This document shows positions 35,175 to 44,108 of a stretch of 64,000 bases of DNA, piece by piece; position 1 is the first letter of the stretch; every line of letters begins with the position of its first letter. A model generated the notes under the pieces. It was not told where the DNA came from, made no database searches, and saw only the letters and a list, made by a program, of their open reading frames with translations. The DNA is taken from contig NZ_JAUYRV010000044.1 in assembly GCF_030696665.1 (NCBI RefSeq), positions 1 through 64,000 on the forward strand, given 5' to 3'. This DNA is from Novosphingobium sp. (lineage in GTDB: Bacteria > Pseudomonadota > Alphaproteobacteria > Sphingomonadales > Sphingomonadaceae). The position numbers were made by a program, and so were the translations under genes.

Positions 35175-36944
35175 TCAGGACTTGGCAGCAATATAGGCGC
35201 GCCAACCGCCCAGATGGGTGATGTCTTCCGCGCCAGTCAGCGCGCGCGGCTCTGACACGAAGCCCTTGACGCTGCTGCCATCGGCCAGCGTTACGGTGCC
35301 GATGGCAAGCGGCGGCGGCACATCTACCACAAAGCTGCCGAATTCGGCGACGCCCAGTTCATAGACCTCCAGCTTGATGCTTGCGCCATCTTCGCTGAAC
35401 ACCAGCGCAGGCTTTGGCGGCACGCTGTCGGCAATGGCGTAAAGGCGATAGCTGGGAGCGGTTTCAAATGCGCCGACGAACGTCGCATTGCGCGATGTCA
35501 GCTGCCAGTGCAGCGGCATTCCTTCAAGATGCGCGCCGACAACGGCGATTTTCACGGTCTGCATTTTGCCCTCCAGATCGAGCGGGGGTGGGGATGGTAA
35601 ATCGGCGGTGGCCGCCCAGGCATCGGCAGCGGTCAGCAGTGCGCGGTCTGAATCTGCTGGGCCGATGAAGGTGAGGCCAAAGCCTGTGCCATTGGCGCGT
35701 TGCCCCGCTGGGGCGGCAACGGCTGCCATGTCCAGTAGGTTCACGAAGTTGGTGTAAGCACCAAGATTGCTGTTGAGTGCCACCGGCGCGGCGAGCAATT
35801 CGTTCACGCGATACGTCGTGCCAGTGGTGGGAAAGACCAGCATGTCGACCTGTTCCAGCAGCCCATCGGCATGGCGCTTCAGCTCGGCCATGCGGTAGAT
35901 GCCGTTCCACAGCTCAACCGCGCTCTTGTCCCACCCGGCTTCCACCACGGTGCGTACCGTTGGATCGACCGCGTCGGGGTTGTCCCTTAGCAGCGTCGCC
36001 ATCGCAGCGGTGCGTTCAGCCACCCACGGCCCGTTATACAGCAGCAGTGCGGCTTCCTGCAGCGGAGCCATGTCGATTTCGACCACGGTCGCCAGTTCGG
36101 CCAGCTTTTCCAGCGCCTTGTCATAGAGATATTCGGATTCCAGATCGCCGAACCACAGCCGCTGCTCGCGCCGGGGCACGCCGATGACCTTGGCGGCAAG
36201 GTTACGGTCGGCCAGCGGCTTTGACCACGGATCGGCGGGATCGAACCCGGCCAGCACCTGATCGACAAGACGCGCATCGGTTGTGTCATCGGCAAACACG
36301 GTGATGCAATCGATGCTGCGGCAAGCGGGGACGAGGCCTGCGGCGGACCAGCGGCCCTTGGTGGGTTTGAACCCGATCAGGTGGTTGAATGCGGCGGGCA
36401 CGCGGCCCGATCCTGCGGTATCGGTGCCCAGCGCAATCGGCACCAGTCCGGCGGCTACTGCCACGGCAGAACCGGAACTCGATCCGCCGCTGACATAGGC
36501 AAGGTTCGAAGCATTGCGCGGAATGCCATAGGGGCTGCGCGTGCCGACGAGGCCGGTGGCGAACTGATCGAGGTTGGTCTTGCCAACGCAAATCGCACCG
36601 GCGGCCGTCAGCCGTTCGATCACCGTGGCATTGGCTTCGGGCGCGTAAGCGAAGGCAGGGCAGGCCGCTGTCGTTTCGAAGCCTGCAACGTCGATGTTGT
36701 CCTTGGCAGCAAAGGGCACGCCTGCCAGCGGCAGATGCTCACCCGCCGCCACACGTGCATCGACTGTGCGGGCTTGTGAAAGCAGATCATCGGCAGAAGC
36801 CCGGCTGATCCACACTTGCGGCTGGACCGCATCATAGGCGGCGATGCGCGCCAAGGTCGCTTCCATCACTGCAACCGCGCTGGTCGCGCCGGCACTCACG
36901 GCCTCGGCAATTGAGGCAGCGCTCTGTCGGAACGATGCGCTCAT
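35175..36944 (-). CDS. atzF: Allophanate hydrolase
   Basis: 589 aa from ATG 36944. The amidase-signature domain shows the catalytic set: Lys in VPFAAKDNIDVAGF, then GGSSSGSAVAVAAGLVP and GTDTAGSGRVPAAFN (Ser-cis-Ser-Lys). The C-terminal AtzF domain is present (about 460-589, MQTVKIAVVGAHLEGMPLHWQ to THLGGWRAYI), so it is full length. It splits allophanate to ammonia and CO2. Its start overlaps the end of the carboxylase gene by 4 nt. Confidence 0.93.
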   Translation of the reverse strand: MSASFRQSAASIAEAVSAGATSAVAVMEATLARIAAYDAVQPQVWISRASADDLLSQARTVDARVAAGEHLPLAGVPFAAKDNIDVAGFETTAACPAFAYAPEANATVIERLTAAGAICVGKTNLDQFATGLVGTRSPYGIPRNASNLAYVSGGSSSGSAVAVAAGLVPIALGTDTAGSGRVPAAFNHLIGFKPTKGRWSAAGLVPACRSIDCITVFADDTTDARLVDQVLAGFDPADPWSKPLADRNLAAKVIGVPRREQRLWFGDLESEYLYDKALEKLAELATVVEIDMAPLQEAALLLYNGPWVAERTAAMATLLRDNPDAVDPTVRTVVEAGWDKSAVELWNGIYRMAELKRHADGLLEQVDMLVFPTTGTTYRVNELLAAPVALNSNLGAYTNFVNLLDMAAVAAPAGQRANGTGFGLTFIGPADSDRALLTAADAWAATADLPSPPPLDLEGKMQTVKIAVVGAHLEGMPLHWQLTSRNATFVGAFETAPSYRLYAIADSVPPKPALVFSEDGASIKLEVYELGVAEFGSFVVDVPPPLAIGTVTLADGSSVKGFVSEPRALTGAEDITHLGGWRAYIAAKS

Positions 36945-39900
36945 GCTGCTTTCTCCAGCGCGCACATCGGCGCTCCGGGTTGCAGGGACTGCTTTTCGGT
37001 TACGTAGAGCGCGACAACCTTGCCCGAATTGGGGCTGAGGACAGGGCATTCCATCTTCATCGATTCCAGCACGGCAATGGTATCGCCCGCCTGCACCTGA
37101 TCCCCGGTTGCCACGAGCAGCTTCCACACGCTGCCCCCGAACGGCGCTTCGACCACGTCCGCACCATCAGGCACGGTGATCGCGGCTTCCTGCGGCACAT
37201 CGGCATCGGCGAGGGCAGACACGCGGTCAAACTCTCCGCGTGCCTGCCAGTCGGCACGCTCGGCATCGAAAGCGGCCTTGCGGCTGGCTTCGAAGGCGCT
37301 GATGGCCTCGGCATTATCGGCAAGGTATTTGCGATAGTCGGACAGACGGAATTCGGACGGCTCGATTTCAATGGAGCGCCGCCCACTGGGGAAATCGCGC
37401 CGCCATTCGGCCAGTTCCTCAGCGCTCACCGGATAGAACCGGATCTGGTCGAAGAAGCGCAGCAGCCACGGCTTGCCCTCCGTAAAGGCCTGCGTCTGGC
37501 GATAGGTGTTCCACACCTGAATGGTCCGGCCGAACAACTGATACCCGCCGGGGCCTTCCATGCCGTAAATGCACATATAGGCCCCGCCGATGCCGACCAC
37601 ATTGGGCGGCGTCCATGTGCGCGCCGGGTTGTATTTCGTCGTCACCAGACGGTGCCGGGGATCGACGGGCGTGGCCACCGGTGCGCCAAGGTAGACATCG
37701 CCCAGCCCCATCACGAGGTAGCTGGCTTCGAAGATCAGGTTCTCCACGGCAGCCACATCGGGCAAGCCGTTGATGCGGCGGATGAACTCGATGTTGTCCG
37801 GGCACCACGGCGCATCATCGCGCACCGCGCCCATGTACTTCTCGATAGTCTCCAACGTCGCCGGATCGCGCCAGCTGAGCGGTAGGTGGACGATGCGTGA
37901 TGGGATCGCAAAGTCCTCCAGATCGCCCAGACGTTCCTCCGCTGCAATTAGCGCAGCCAGCGCGGCAGCTTGGTCCAAAGCCTCGCCATCGAAGTGCAGT
38001 TGCAGCGAACGGATGCCCGGCACAATGTCGATCACGCCGGGCAGCGCCATGCGTTCCAACTCGGTCATCAGTGCGTGGACGCGGATCCGCATTTCGATAT
38101 CGAGCACGATTGGGCCGTATTCGACGAGGATGTTGCGATCGCCCTGCTGGCGATAAACCGTGCGCGGACGTGTCGGCCCTTCGGGCAGGTCTGCAAGCAC
38201 CGGAGTCTGCGTTGCTACCGCACAGGTGCGGCTAGGTGGCGTCTTGGTGCCGTTCAGAAGCAGCGCCTTTTGCGCGGCTGTCGCTGCTGTCGCTTCGGCC
38301 ATTGTCACAGGCACAAAGCGCAGTTTGTCACCTGCAGAAAGCTGGCCGACCTTCCACAAATCCGCAGCGATCACCACGAAGGGGCACACGAACCCACCGA
38401 GCGAAGGACCATCCGGGCCGAGGATGATCGGCATGTCGCCGGTAAAATCCACCGCGCCGATGGCATAGGGATTGTCGTGGATGTTGGACGGGTGCAGCCC
38501 CGCCTCACCCCCATCGCGCCGCGCCCATTCGGGCTTTGGACCGACAAGGCGAACGCCGGTACGATTGGAATTGTAGTGCACTTGCCAGTCGGCGGCGACG
38601 ATCATGTCGATATCGTCATCGGTGAAGAAATCGGGTGATCCGTGCGGGCCGTAGAGCACGCGCAAGGACCAATCAGTGGGCAGAGCGGGCAGAGGGATTG
38701 CGGGCGTTTCGTTGCTCGTCGCTGCGCCCGAAAGGTGCAGGACATCGCCCGCCACCAATCGCCGTGCGGCATGGCCACCGAACTGGCCGAGTTCAAAGGT
38801 GCTGCAACTGCCGAGGTAGGGCGCGAGATCGAGCCCGCCTGCGATCAGCAGATAGCCGCGCATGCCGCCACCGCCTGCGCGGCCCATGCTCAGCGTCTGG
38901 CCTTTCGCGATTTCAAACGGCTGGCCCAGCGGCACTGCCACCCCGTCCAGCGTCGCGCCGAAGTCCGCGCCCGTCAGGCACACCCGCGCCGGGGCGGAGA
39001 AGGCGAGGGTGGGACCAGTTACGGTCATTTCCAGCCCGGCCATGCCTTCTGGATTGCCGAGCAGACGGTTGCCGATGCGGAAGGACTGGTCATCCATCGG
39101 ACCTGAGGGCGGCACGCCGACGGCCCAGAGCTTTTGGCGCCCCGGCCAATCCTGCACGGTGGTGGCGGTGCCGCCGCTGATCACGCGGATGCTTTGCGGC
39201 GCGTAAGTCACGCCTTCCAGTGCGCGGGTGGACACTTCGCCGGTGGTGAACGCGGCTGATGCCACAACGTCGCGCAGCCAGCGCAAGTTGGTCTCGATCC
39301 CGTCGATCCGGCTGTCCGCCAGCGCTGCCTGCATGGCGGCCACGGCGGCTTCGCGGGTATCTGCATGGACGATCAGCTTGGCCAGCATCGGATCGTAGAA
39401 GGCGCTGACTTCACTACCCGCCATGATCCACGTTTCGGCCCGCACGCTCTCCGGGAACTGCACGCAGGTCAGCGTGCCCGACGTGGGACGGTAATCGAGT
39501 GCCGGGTCTTCGGCATAGAGCCGCACTTGCACCGAGTGGCCTTTCGGTGTGGTCGGTGCGGTATCGAGGAAGCTGTAATCGCCGGCCGCGCCCCGGATCA
39601 TCCATTCCACCAGATCCACGCCAAAGACCATTTCGGTCACGCCGTGTTCCACCTGCAACCGAGTGTTCATTTCGAGGAAGAAGAACTCCTCCCGGTCGGC
39701 ATCGTAGAGGAACTCCACAGTGCCTGCGCTGCGATACTGTGCCGCCTCGCCAAGCCGGATTGCGGCGGAATAGAGGTTCTGGCGCACGGCTTCGGGAAGC
39801 AACGGGGCAGGGGCCTCTTCCACCACCTTCTGGTTACGCCGCTGAAGCGAGCAGTCACGCTCGCCCAGTGCCACCACGCGGCCTGCGCCATCGCCGAATA

Positions 39901-40552
39901 TCTGCACTTCCACGTGCCGCGCGCGCCGCACGAAACGTTCGAGGAAAACGCCTGCATCGCCGAAGTTGCTTTGGCCAAGCCGCGCCACGGCGGCAAAGCC
40001 ATCGCGTACATCGCCTTCGGTTTCGCACACGCGCATGCCGATGCCGCCGCCGCCTGCGGTGGCTTTCAGCATGATCGGGAAGCCGATGGCCTGCACTGCC
40101 GCAATGGCTTCTGCCTCATCGGTCAATAGGTCGCTGCCGGGGGCGAGGGGGAGACCGTGCGCTGCCGCCAGCTCCCGCGCGCTGTGCTTCAGGCCGAAAG
40201 TGCGGATGTTGTCTGCCGTCGGGCCGATGAACACGATCCCCGCTTCGGCACAGGCCGCTGCAAATTCGGTGTTTTCCGAAAGGAAGCCGTAGCCCGGATG
40301 GATCGCGCCTGCGCCCGTCTGCTTTGCCGCACCGATGATCTTGGCAATATCAAGATAGCTCTCACTTGGCCGCGCGCTGCCGATGCAAACCGCCTCGTCT
40401 GCTTCGGCAACGTGGAGCGAGCCTTCATCCGCCTCGGAATAGACCGCCACCGAGCGCAGCCCCATGCGGCGTAAGGTGCGGATGATCCGGGTGGCAATCG
40501 CGCCCCGGTTGGCGATCAGAACAGTGTCGAAAGGCTTTGGGGCGGGGGTCAT
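36941..40552 (-). CDS. Biotin-dependent urea/guanidine carboxylase
   Basis: 1203 aa. In order: biotin carboxylase (about 9-460, MLKATAGGGGIGMRVCE, ERDCSLQRRNQKVVEEAP), a KipA-like carboxyltransferase (about 475-780), a KipI-like part (about 825-1010) and the biotinyl domain at the end (AVLESMKMECPV, biotin on Lys). It carboxylates urea or guanidine with ATP and bicarbonate. Asp702 in AVDFTGDMPI is the form I recall for guanidine carboxylases, urea enzymes having Asn. It sits between the DUF1989 gene and atzF with 4-nt overlaps on both sides. Confidence 0.9.
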   Translation of the reverse strand: MTPAPKPFDTVLIANRGAIATRIIRTLRRMGLRSVAVYSEADEGSLHVAEADEAVCIGSARPSESYLDIAKIIGAAKQTGAGAIHPGYGFLSENTEFAAACAEAGIVFIGPTADNIRTFGLKHSARELAAAHGLPLAPGSDLLTDEAEAIAAVQAIGFPIMLKATAGGGGIGMRVCETEGDVRDGFAAVARLGQSNFGDAGVFLERFVRRARHVEVQIFGDGAGRVVALGERDCSLQRRNQKVVEEAPAPLLPEAVRQNLYSAAIRLGEAAQYRSAGTVEFLYDADREEFFFLEMNTRLQVEHGVTEMVFGVDLVEWMIRGAAGDYSFLDTAPTTPKGHSVQVRLYAEDPALDYRPTSGTLTCVQFPESVRAETWIMAGSEVSAFYDPMLAKLIVHADTREAAVAAMQAALADSRIDGIETNLRWLRDVVASAAFTTGEVSTRALEGVTYAPQSIRVISGGTATTVQDWPGRQKLWAVGVPPSGPMDDQSFRIGNRLLGNPEGMAGLEMTVTGPTLAFSAPARVCLTGADFGATLDGVAVPLGQPFEIAKGQTLSMGRAGGGGMRGYLLIAGGLDLAPYLGSCSTFELGQFGGHAARRLVAGDVLHLSGAATSNETPAIPLPALPTDWSLRVLYGPHGSPDFFTDDDIDMIVAADWQVHYNSNRTGVRLVGPKPEWARRDGGEAGLHPSNIHDNPYAIGAVDFTGDMPIILGPDGPSLGGFVCPFVVIAADLWKVGQLSAGDKLRFVPVTMAEATAATAAQKALLLNGTKTPPSRTCAVATQTPVLADLPEGPTRPRTVYRQQGDRNILVEYGPIVLDIEMRIRVHALMTELERMALPGVIDIVPGIRSLQLHFDGEALDQAAALAALIAAEERLGDLEDFAIPSRIVHLPLSWRDPATLETIEKYMGAVRDDAPWCPDNIEFIRRINGLPDVAAVENLIFEASYLVMGLGDVYLGAPVATPVDPRHRLVTTKYNPARTWTPPNVVGIGGAYMCIYGMEGPGGYQLFGRTIQVWNTYRQTQAFTEGKPWLLRFFDQIRFYPVSAEELAEWRRDFPSGRRSIEIEPSEFRLSDYRKYLADNAEAISAFEASRKAAFDAERADWQARGEFDRVSALADADVPQEAAITVPDGADVVEAPFGGSVWKLLVATGDQVQAGDTIAVLESMKMECPVLSPNSGKVVALYVTEKQSLQPGAPMCALEKAA

Positions 40553-41181
40553 GCGGCCACGATCATGCGAACGGGAGTGGGATTGAACGCGTTGCAAGGG
40601 TTGTTGATCTGCGGACAGTTGGAGACGACGACGATCACGTCCATGTCGGCGTAGAGGTCTACCGTCAGCCCCGGCGCGGAAATGCCGTCAACGATGCCCA
40701 GCGCGCCGTCGGCCTCGACTGGAACGTTCATGAAGAAATTGATGTTCGGCACAATATCGCGCTTGCCGCGCCCTTCGAGCAGGTTGGCCTCGAGGAAGTT
40801 TTCGACGCAGGCATGTTGCGACTTTGTATGATGACCATAGCGCAAGGTATTGGATTCACACGAACAAGCGCCACCGATAGTGTCATGATATTCCACTGCC
40901 GAGGCCGCGATTGTCATCATCGGGCGGCCTTCATTGGACATCAATTTGGTCCCCGTGCGCAGGAACAGGTTGCCCTGTGCCGCAACGGTATCCTGCGCGC
41001 TGTAGCGTTCGGCATCGTCGGCTGCGCTGTAGAGCAGGAAGTCGACCGCCTGATTGCCTTCAAGGTCGACGATGCGCAGGGTCTGCCCCTTGGCAACGTG
41101 ATAGAGCCACGGGGCGCGCGCTGGCACGATTTCGTCGTGGACGATGGTGGCGGAAAGGCCGGAGAGGTGGGGATCGCTCAT
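40549..41181 (-). CDS. DUF1989 protein, urea amidolyase-associated protein 2 (carboxyguanidine deiminase subunit type)
   Basis: 210 aa. DUF1989 fold with IVDLEGNQAVDFLLYSAADD and, later, HTKSQHACVENFLEANLLEG with NINFFMNVPVEADG, where a Cys and His lie in a likely metal or active site. Members of this family pair (UAAP1/UAAP2, later called CgdA/CgdB in guanidine users) convert carboxyguanidine to allophanate. Ends 4 nt inside the carboxylase start, so translation is coupled. The deiminase role is from family knowledge, not from direct sequence proof. Confidence 0.85.
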   Translation of the reverse strand: MSDPHLSGLSATIVHDEIVPARAPWLYHVAKGQTLRIVDLEGNQAVDFLLYSAADDAERYSAQDTVAAQGNLFLRTGTKLMSNEGRPMMTIAASAVEYHDTIGGACSCESNTLRYGHHTKSQHACVENFLEANLLEGRGKRDIVPNINFFMNVPVEADGALGIVDGISAPGLTVDLYADMDVIVVVSNCPQINNPCNAFNPTPVRMIVAA

Positions 41182-41197
41182 CTGATAGTTCCTCGCG

Positions 41198-42022
41198 TCA
41201 GCGGCGGTAGTAATCTTCGACGTTCAGGAAGGCGCGCAGGCCCTCTGGCGTCGCGTTACGGATGGGGTCGGCCTCTGTCGTCACTGCGCCGCGCCAAGCG
41301 GTCGCCCGGAGCAGTGTCACGGAATATTCGGGCCTAGGGTCAAGCACATGCGGGCAGTTGGCGATCACCACGATCACGTCCATCTCCGCCCGCAGGACGA
41401 CACTGCGCCCCGGTGCAAAAGGGCCGACCTGCGGCGTGATTGCGCCGTCCAGTTCAATCTTCGTGCCCTTGAACAGGTTCACGCAAGGATGCACGTCGCG
41501 CCGCCCGAGACCATGCTTCGCCGCGCCCAGCAGAAAGCGGTCCCGCCCGTTGGGATAGGCACCGCTGTTGCGGCCCTCGCCATACTTCGCAAGGTTGGTG
41601 GCTGCGTTTGACGTGCCGCTGAAGCAATCGTGCGTCTCGGCATCGTCAGCCTCAATGCTCATCAGCACGCGGCCCATGTCGGACAGCAGCAGCTTCCCGG
41701 CGGCCAGATAGGCGTTCCACTGAACCTTGACCGTATCGGCCACGTTCAGCCGCTCGGTCGGCATTTCGGCGTTGAACACTTGGAGGCCAGCGCAGGCATC
41801 TCCCTTTAAGTCGATCAGCCGCAAGCGGCTCCCGCGCGCCAGACGCCGCGTGGCATAGCCGCCCGCCGCAATCGTCTCTTCCCACACCACGTCATCGGCA
41901 GAAACGCTATCGGGCAAGTCCGCAGCCACGGGAGGCAGCACTGGCATGGCTTCCACCACGGTGCCGCCCATGCTGCGCGCATGATCGCGCGCGGCCATAG
42001 GATTTGCGAGAGTTTCGGTCAT
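41198..42022 (-). CDS. DUF1989 protein, urea amidolyase-associated protein 1 (carboxyguanidine deiminase subunit type)
   Basis: 274 aa. An N-terminal extension of ~60 residues precedes the DUF1989 core: LRLIDLKGDACAGLQVFNAE, AKYGEGRNSGAYPNGRDRFL and GRRDVHPCVNLFKGTKIE. Cys and His in HPCVNLF match the paired UAAP2. The two probably form a heterodimer. It lies between the NikR-like regulator (4-nt overlap at its start) and UAAP2 (16-nt gap). Presence of both genes marks this cluster as the guanidine-type form. Confidence 0.85.
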   Translation of the reverse strand: MTETLANPMAARDHARSMGGTVVEAMPVLPPVAADLPDSVSADDVVWEETIAAGGYATRRLARGSRLRLIDLKGDACAGLQVFNAEMPTERLNVADTVKVQWNAYLAAGKLLLSDMGRVLMSIEADDAETHDCFSGTSNAATNLAKYGEGRNSGAYPNGRDRFLLGAAKHGLGRRDVHPCVNLFKGTKIELDGAITPQVGPFAPGRSVVLRAEMDVIVVIANCPHVLDPRPEYSVTLLRATAWRGAVTTEADPIRNATPEGLRAFLNVEDYYRR

Positions 42023-42498
42023 TTCACCGCTCCATCGGGTTCGCCTTCGCTTCCGTCCTGCTCATAAAGCGGCGGGAGAAGGGCGGTTGTTGTAACGAGT
42101 TCAAGCTGATGCACCCCGCGCACGCGGCGCAGCGCATCGGAAAGGTCTTTCAGCCGCACGGCAGCGCCTTGAACCAGCAGCACTTCGAGCGACTGGTCAT
42201 CCTGCAGGAACACGTGCTGCGAGGAGATCACTTCCTTGAGGTATTGCGCCTGCGTCTGCGCCAACTGGTGCCGCACCCGGCCCCGGTCACCGCGATAGAT
42301 CACGGTTATAGTGCCTGCGAGTGTCTCTTCCGGCCGGGTATAGGCCTCGTGTGCGGCCAGCGCATGGCGGATCAGTTCGGCGATCAGTTGCGAACGCGAA
42401 GGCAGGCGGCGTTCATCGACCATCATGTCCAGTTTGCGGAACAGGCTGGCTGGCAGGCTCATGCTCAGGCGGGCGAGGGGTTCGGGCGCAGGAGTCAT
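42019..42498 (-). CDS. NikR-like ribbon-helix-helix regulator
   Basis: 159 aa. The N-terminal ribbon-helix-helix (ARLSMSLPASLFRKLDMM, then SRSQLIAELIRHAL) is followed by an ACT-like domain with NikR-type spacing (HQLAQTQAQYLKEVISSQHV, DDQSLEVLLVQGAAVRLKDL). True NikR binds nickel through conserved His/Cys; here only part of that set seems present, so nickel sensing is doubtful. It lies inside the operon between the importer genes and DUF1989 genes and probably regulates it. Confidence 0.78.
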   Translation of the reverse strand: MTPAPEPLARLSMSLPASLFRKLDMMVDERRLPSRSQLIAELIRHALAAHEAYTRPEETLAGTITVIYRGDRGRVRHQLAQTQAQYLKEVISSQHVFLQDDQSLEVLLVQGAAVRLKDLSDALRRVRGVHQLELVTTTALLPPLYEQDGSEGEPDGAVK

Positions 42499-43256
42499 GC
42501 CACTGCCTCGGTAGCTTCTTCTTCCGCAGGTGCAGGCTTGACCAGCGGCAGATCATAGACCGCCGTCGCGCCAAAGCGGTGCGGCGCGTGGGGATCGTGG
42601 CGGCGCTTGTCGAGCGCCAGAACGCGCGTGCCAAGCGTGAAGGCCTCGCGGATGTCGTGCGTAACCATGATGACGGTGAGGTCATACTGCCGCCACAGCT
42701 TGGTGATCAGCGCATGCATATCAGCGCGGATGCCGGGATCGAGCGCGCCGAAGGGTTCATCCAGCAGCAGGATGCGCGGGCGCTTGATCAGGGCCTGCGC
42801 AATGGCAAGGCGCTGCTGCATCCCGCCGGACATTTGCGCGGGGTAAAGGTGCATGCTGTCTGCCAATCCCACCGCCGCCAGCATTTCTGCCGCCTCGGCC
42901 ACAGCCGCCTTGCGCTTTGCGCCGAACAGCCGGGCCAGGAACGGTGCTGCAGTGCATTCCAGCCCGAACACCACGTTGGCCAGCACGGTCAGGTGCGGGA
43001 ACACCGAATACTTCTGGAACACCACGCCCCGGTCCGGTCCGCATTCGGGCGGCAGCGGCGCGCCATCCAGCGTGATCGTCCCGCGCGTCGCCTGTTCTTG
43101 CCCAAGGATTACGCGCAGGAACGTGCTCTTGCCCGCGCCCGATGGTCCGACGACCGAGACGAAGGAGCCTGCCGCAACATCGAGATCGACCTTTTCGAGG
43201 ACGATGCGGTCGCCATATTCGACCCACACGTCGCGCAGGGAAAGCAGCGCGCTCAA
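42495..43256 (-). CDS. ABC transporter ATP-binding protein (nitrate/taurine/SsuB-type)
   Basis: 253 aa from TTG 43256, which overlaps the permease stop as TTGA. Walker A is GPSGAGKSTFLR, the signature is MSGGMQQRLAIAQAL and Walker B is RILLLDEPFGALDPG, with the switch in VTHDIREA. It energises the importer whose permease and binding protein lie upstream. The C-terminal tail is Glu/Ala-rich. The stop overlaps the regulator gene start by 4 nt, so the whole set is coupled. Confidence 0.9.
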   Translation of the reverse strand: MSALLSLRDVWVEYGDRIVLEKVDLDVAAGSFVSVVGPSGAGKSTFLRVILGQEQATRGTITLDGAPLPPECGPDRGVVFQKYSVFPHLTVLANVVFGLECTAAPFLARLFGAKRKAAVAEAAEMLAAVGLADSMHLYPAQMSGGMQQRLAIAQALIKRPRILLLDEPFGALDPGIRADMHALITKLWRQYDLTVIMVTHDIREAFTLGTRVLALDKRRHDPHAPHRFGATAVYDLPLVKPAPAEEEATEAVA

Positions 43257-44068
43257 TGTGCTGCTCCGTGCGCCCAGGGGAAGGCCTTGGTGCTGAGCTT
43301 GGAAAGCGCAACGTCCATCACGATGGCCAGCAGCGCGATCCACGCAACGTAAGGAATGATCACGTCCATCGAGAGATAGCGGCGGACGAGGAAGATGCGG
43401 TAGCCAAGGCCAACGTCAGACGCGATGGCCTCTGCCGAGATCAGGAACACCCATGCCGGGCCAAGCGCCAGTTTGAGCGCGACGATCAGGCGGGGCAAGG
43501 CTTGGGGAAGGGCCACACGCAGCAGGATTTGCCAGCTTCCAGCGCCCAAAGTCTGCGCCTTGACGATTTGCTCTCTCGGAAGCGCACCCACGTGGCCCGC
43601 CACATCGCGCACCATCACCGGGGCAATGCCTATGACGATAAGCGCGACCTTTGCGGTTTCACCAAGGCCCAGCGCGATGAACAGGATCGGAAGCAGCGCA
43701 ATCGGCGGGATCACCGCGATGCCGGTCACCAGCGGGCCAAACATCGCGCGCACCGGCGGCAACACGCCCAGCACCAGACCCACCAGCAGCGCCATCGTTG
43801 TGGCAATGCCAAGGCCGAGGCCAAGGCGCTGGAGGCTGGCCAGCGTATCGGCCCAGAATACCAGATTGCCGCTGAGCACATCAGGTTCACGCATCATGCG
43901 CCACATCGCCGAAGCCATAGCGGTGGGCAGCGGCAGGATCTTGTCGGACGGGTTGATCGCGTGGCGCTGTGCCGATGCCACCAGATAGGCGATGGCCAGC
44001 AGTGCAATCGGGATGGCGGCCAGCCCGAAGGCCTGTCTGCGGCCGATCTGTCGGTTTACCCAGCGCAT
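43253..44068 (-). CDS. ABC transporter permease (urea carboxylase-region type)
   Basis: 271 aa with about six to seven membrane helices (FGLAAIPIALLAIAYLVAS at the start). The cytoplasmic EAA-like loop reads AQTLGAGSWQILLRVALPQALP, the coupling site for the ATPase. It belongs to the SsuC/TauC/NrtB class. Together with the lipoprotein binding protein it should import the substrate of the carboxylase, either guanidine or urea. Ends with HGAAH and overlaps the ATPase gene. Confidence 0.9.
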   Translation of the reverse strand: MRWVNRQIGRRQAFGLAAIPIALLAIAYLVASAQRHAINPSDKILPLPTAMASAMWRMMREPDVLSGNLVFWADTLASLQRLGLGLGIATTMALLVGLVLGVLPPVRAMFGPLVTGIAVIPPIALLPILFIALGLGETAKVALIVIGIAPVMVRDVAGHVGALPREQIVKAQTLGAGSWQILLRVALPQALPRLIVALKLALGPAWVFLISAEAIASDVGLGYRIFLVRRYLSMDVIIPYVAWIALLAIVMDVALSKLSTKAFPWAHGAAH

Positions 44069-44108
44069 TGGCGCGCCTCCTTGCGGGACGTGATGGAACT
44101 GGCGCGGA

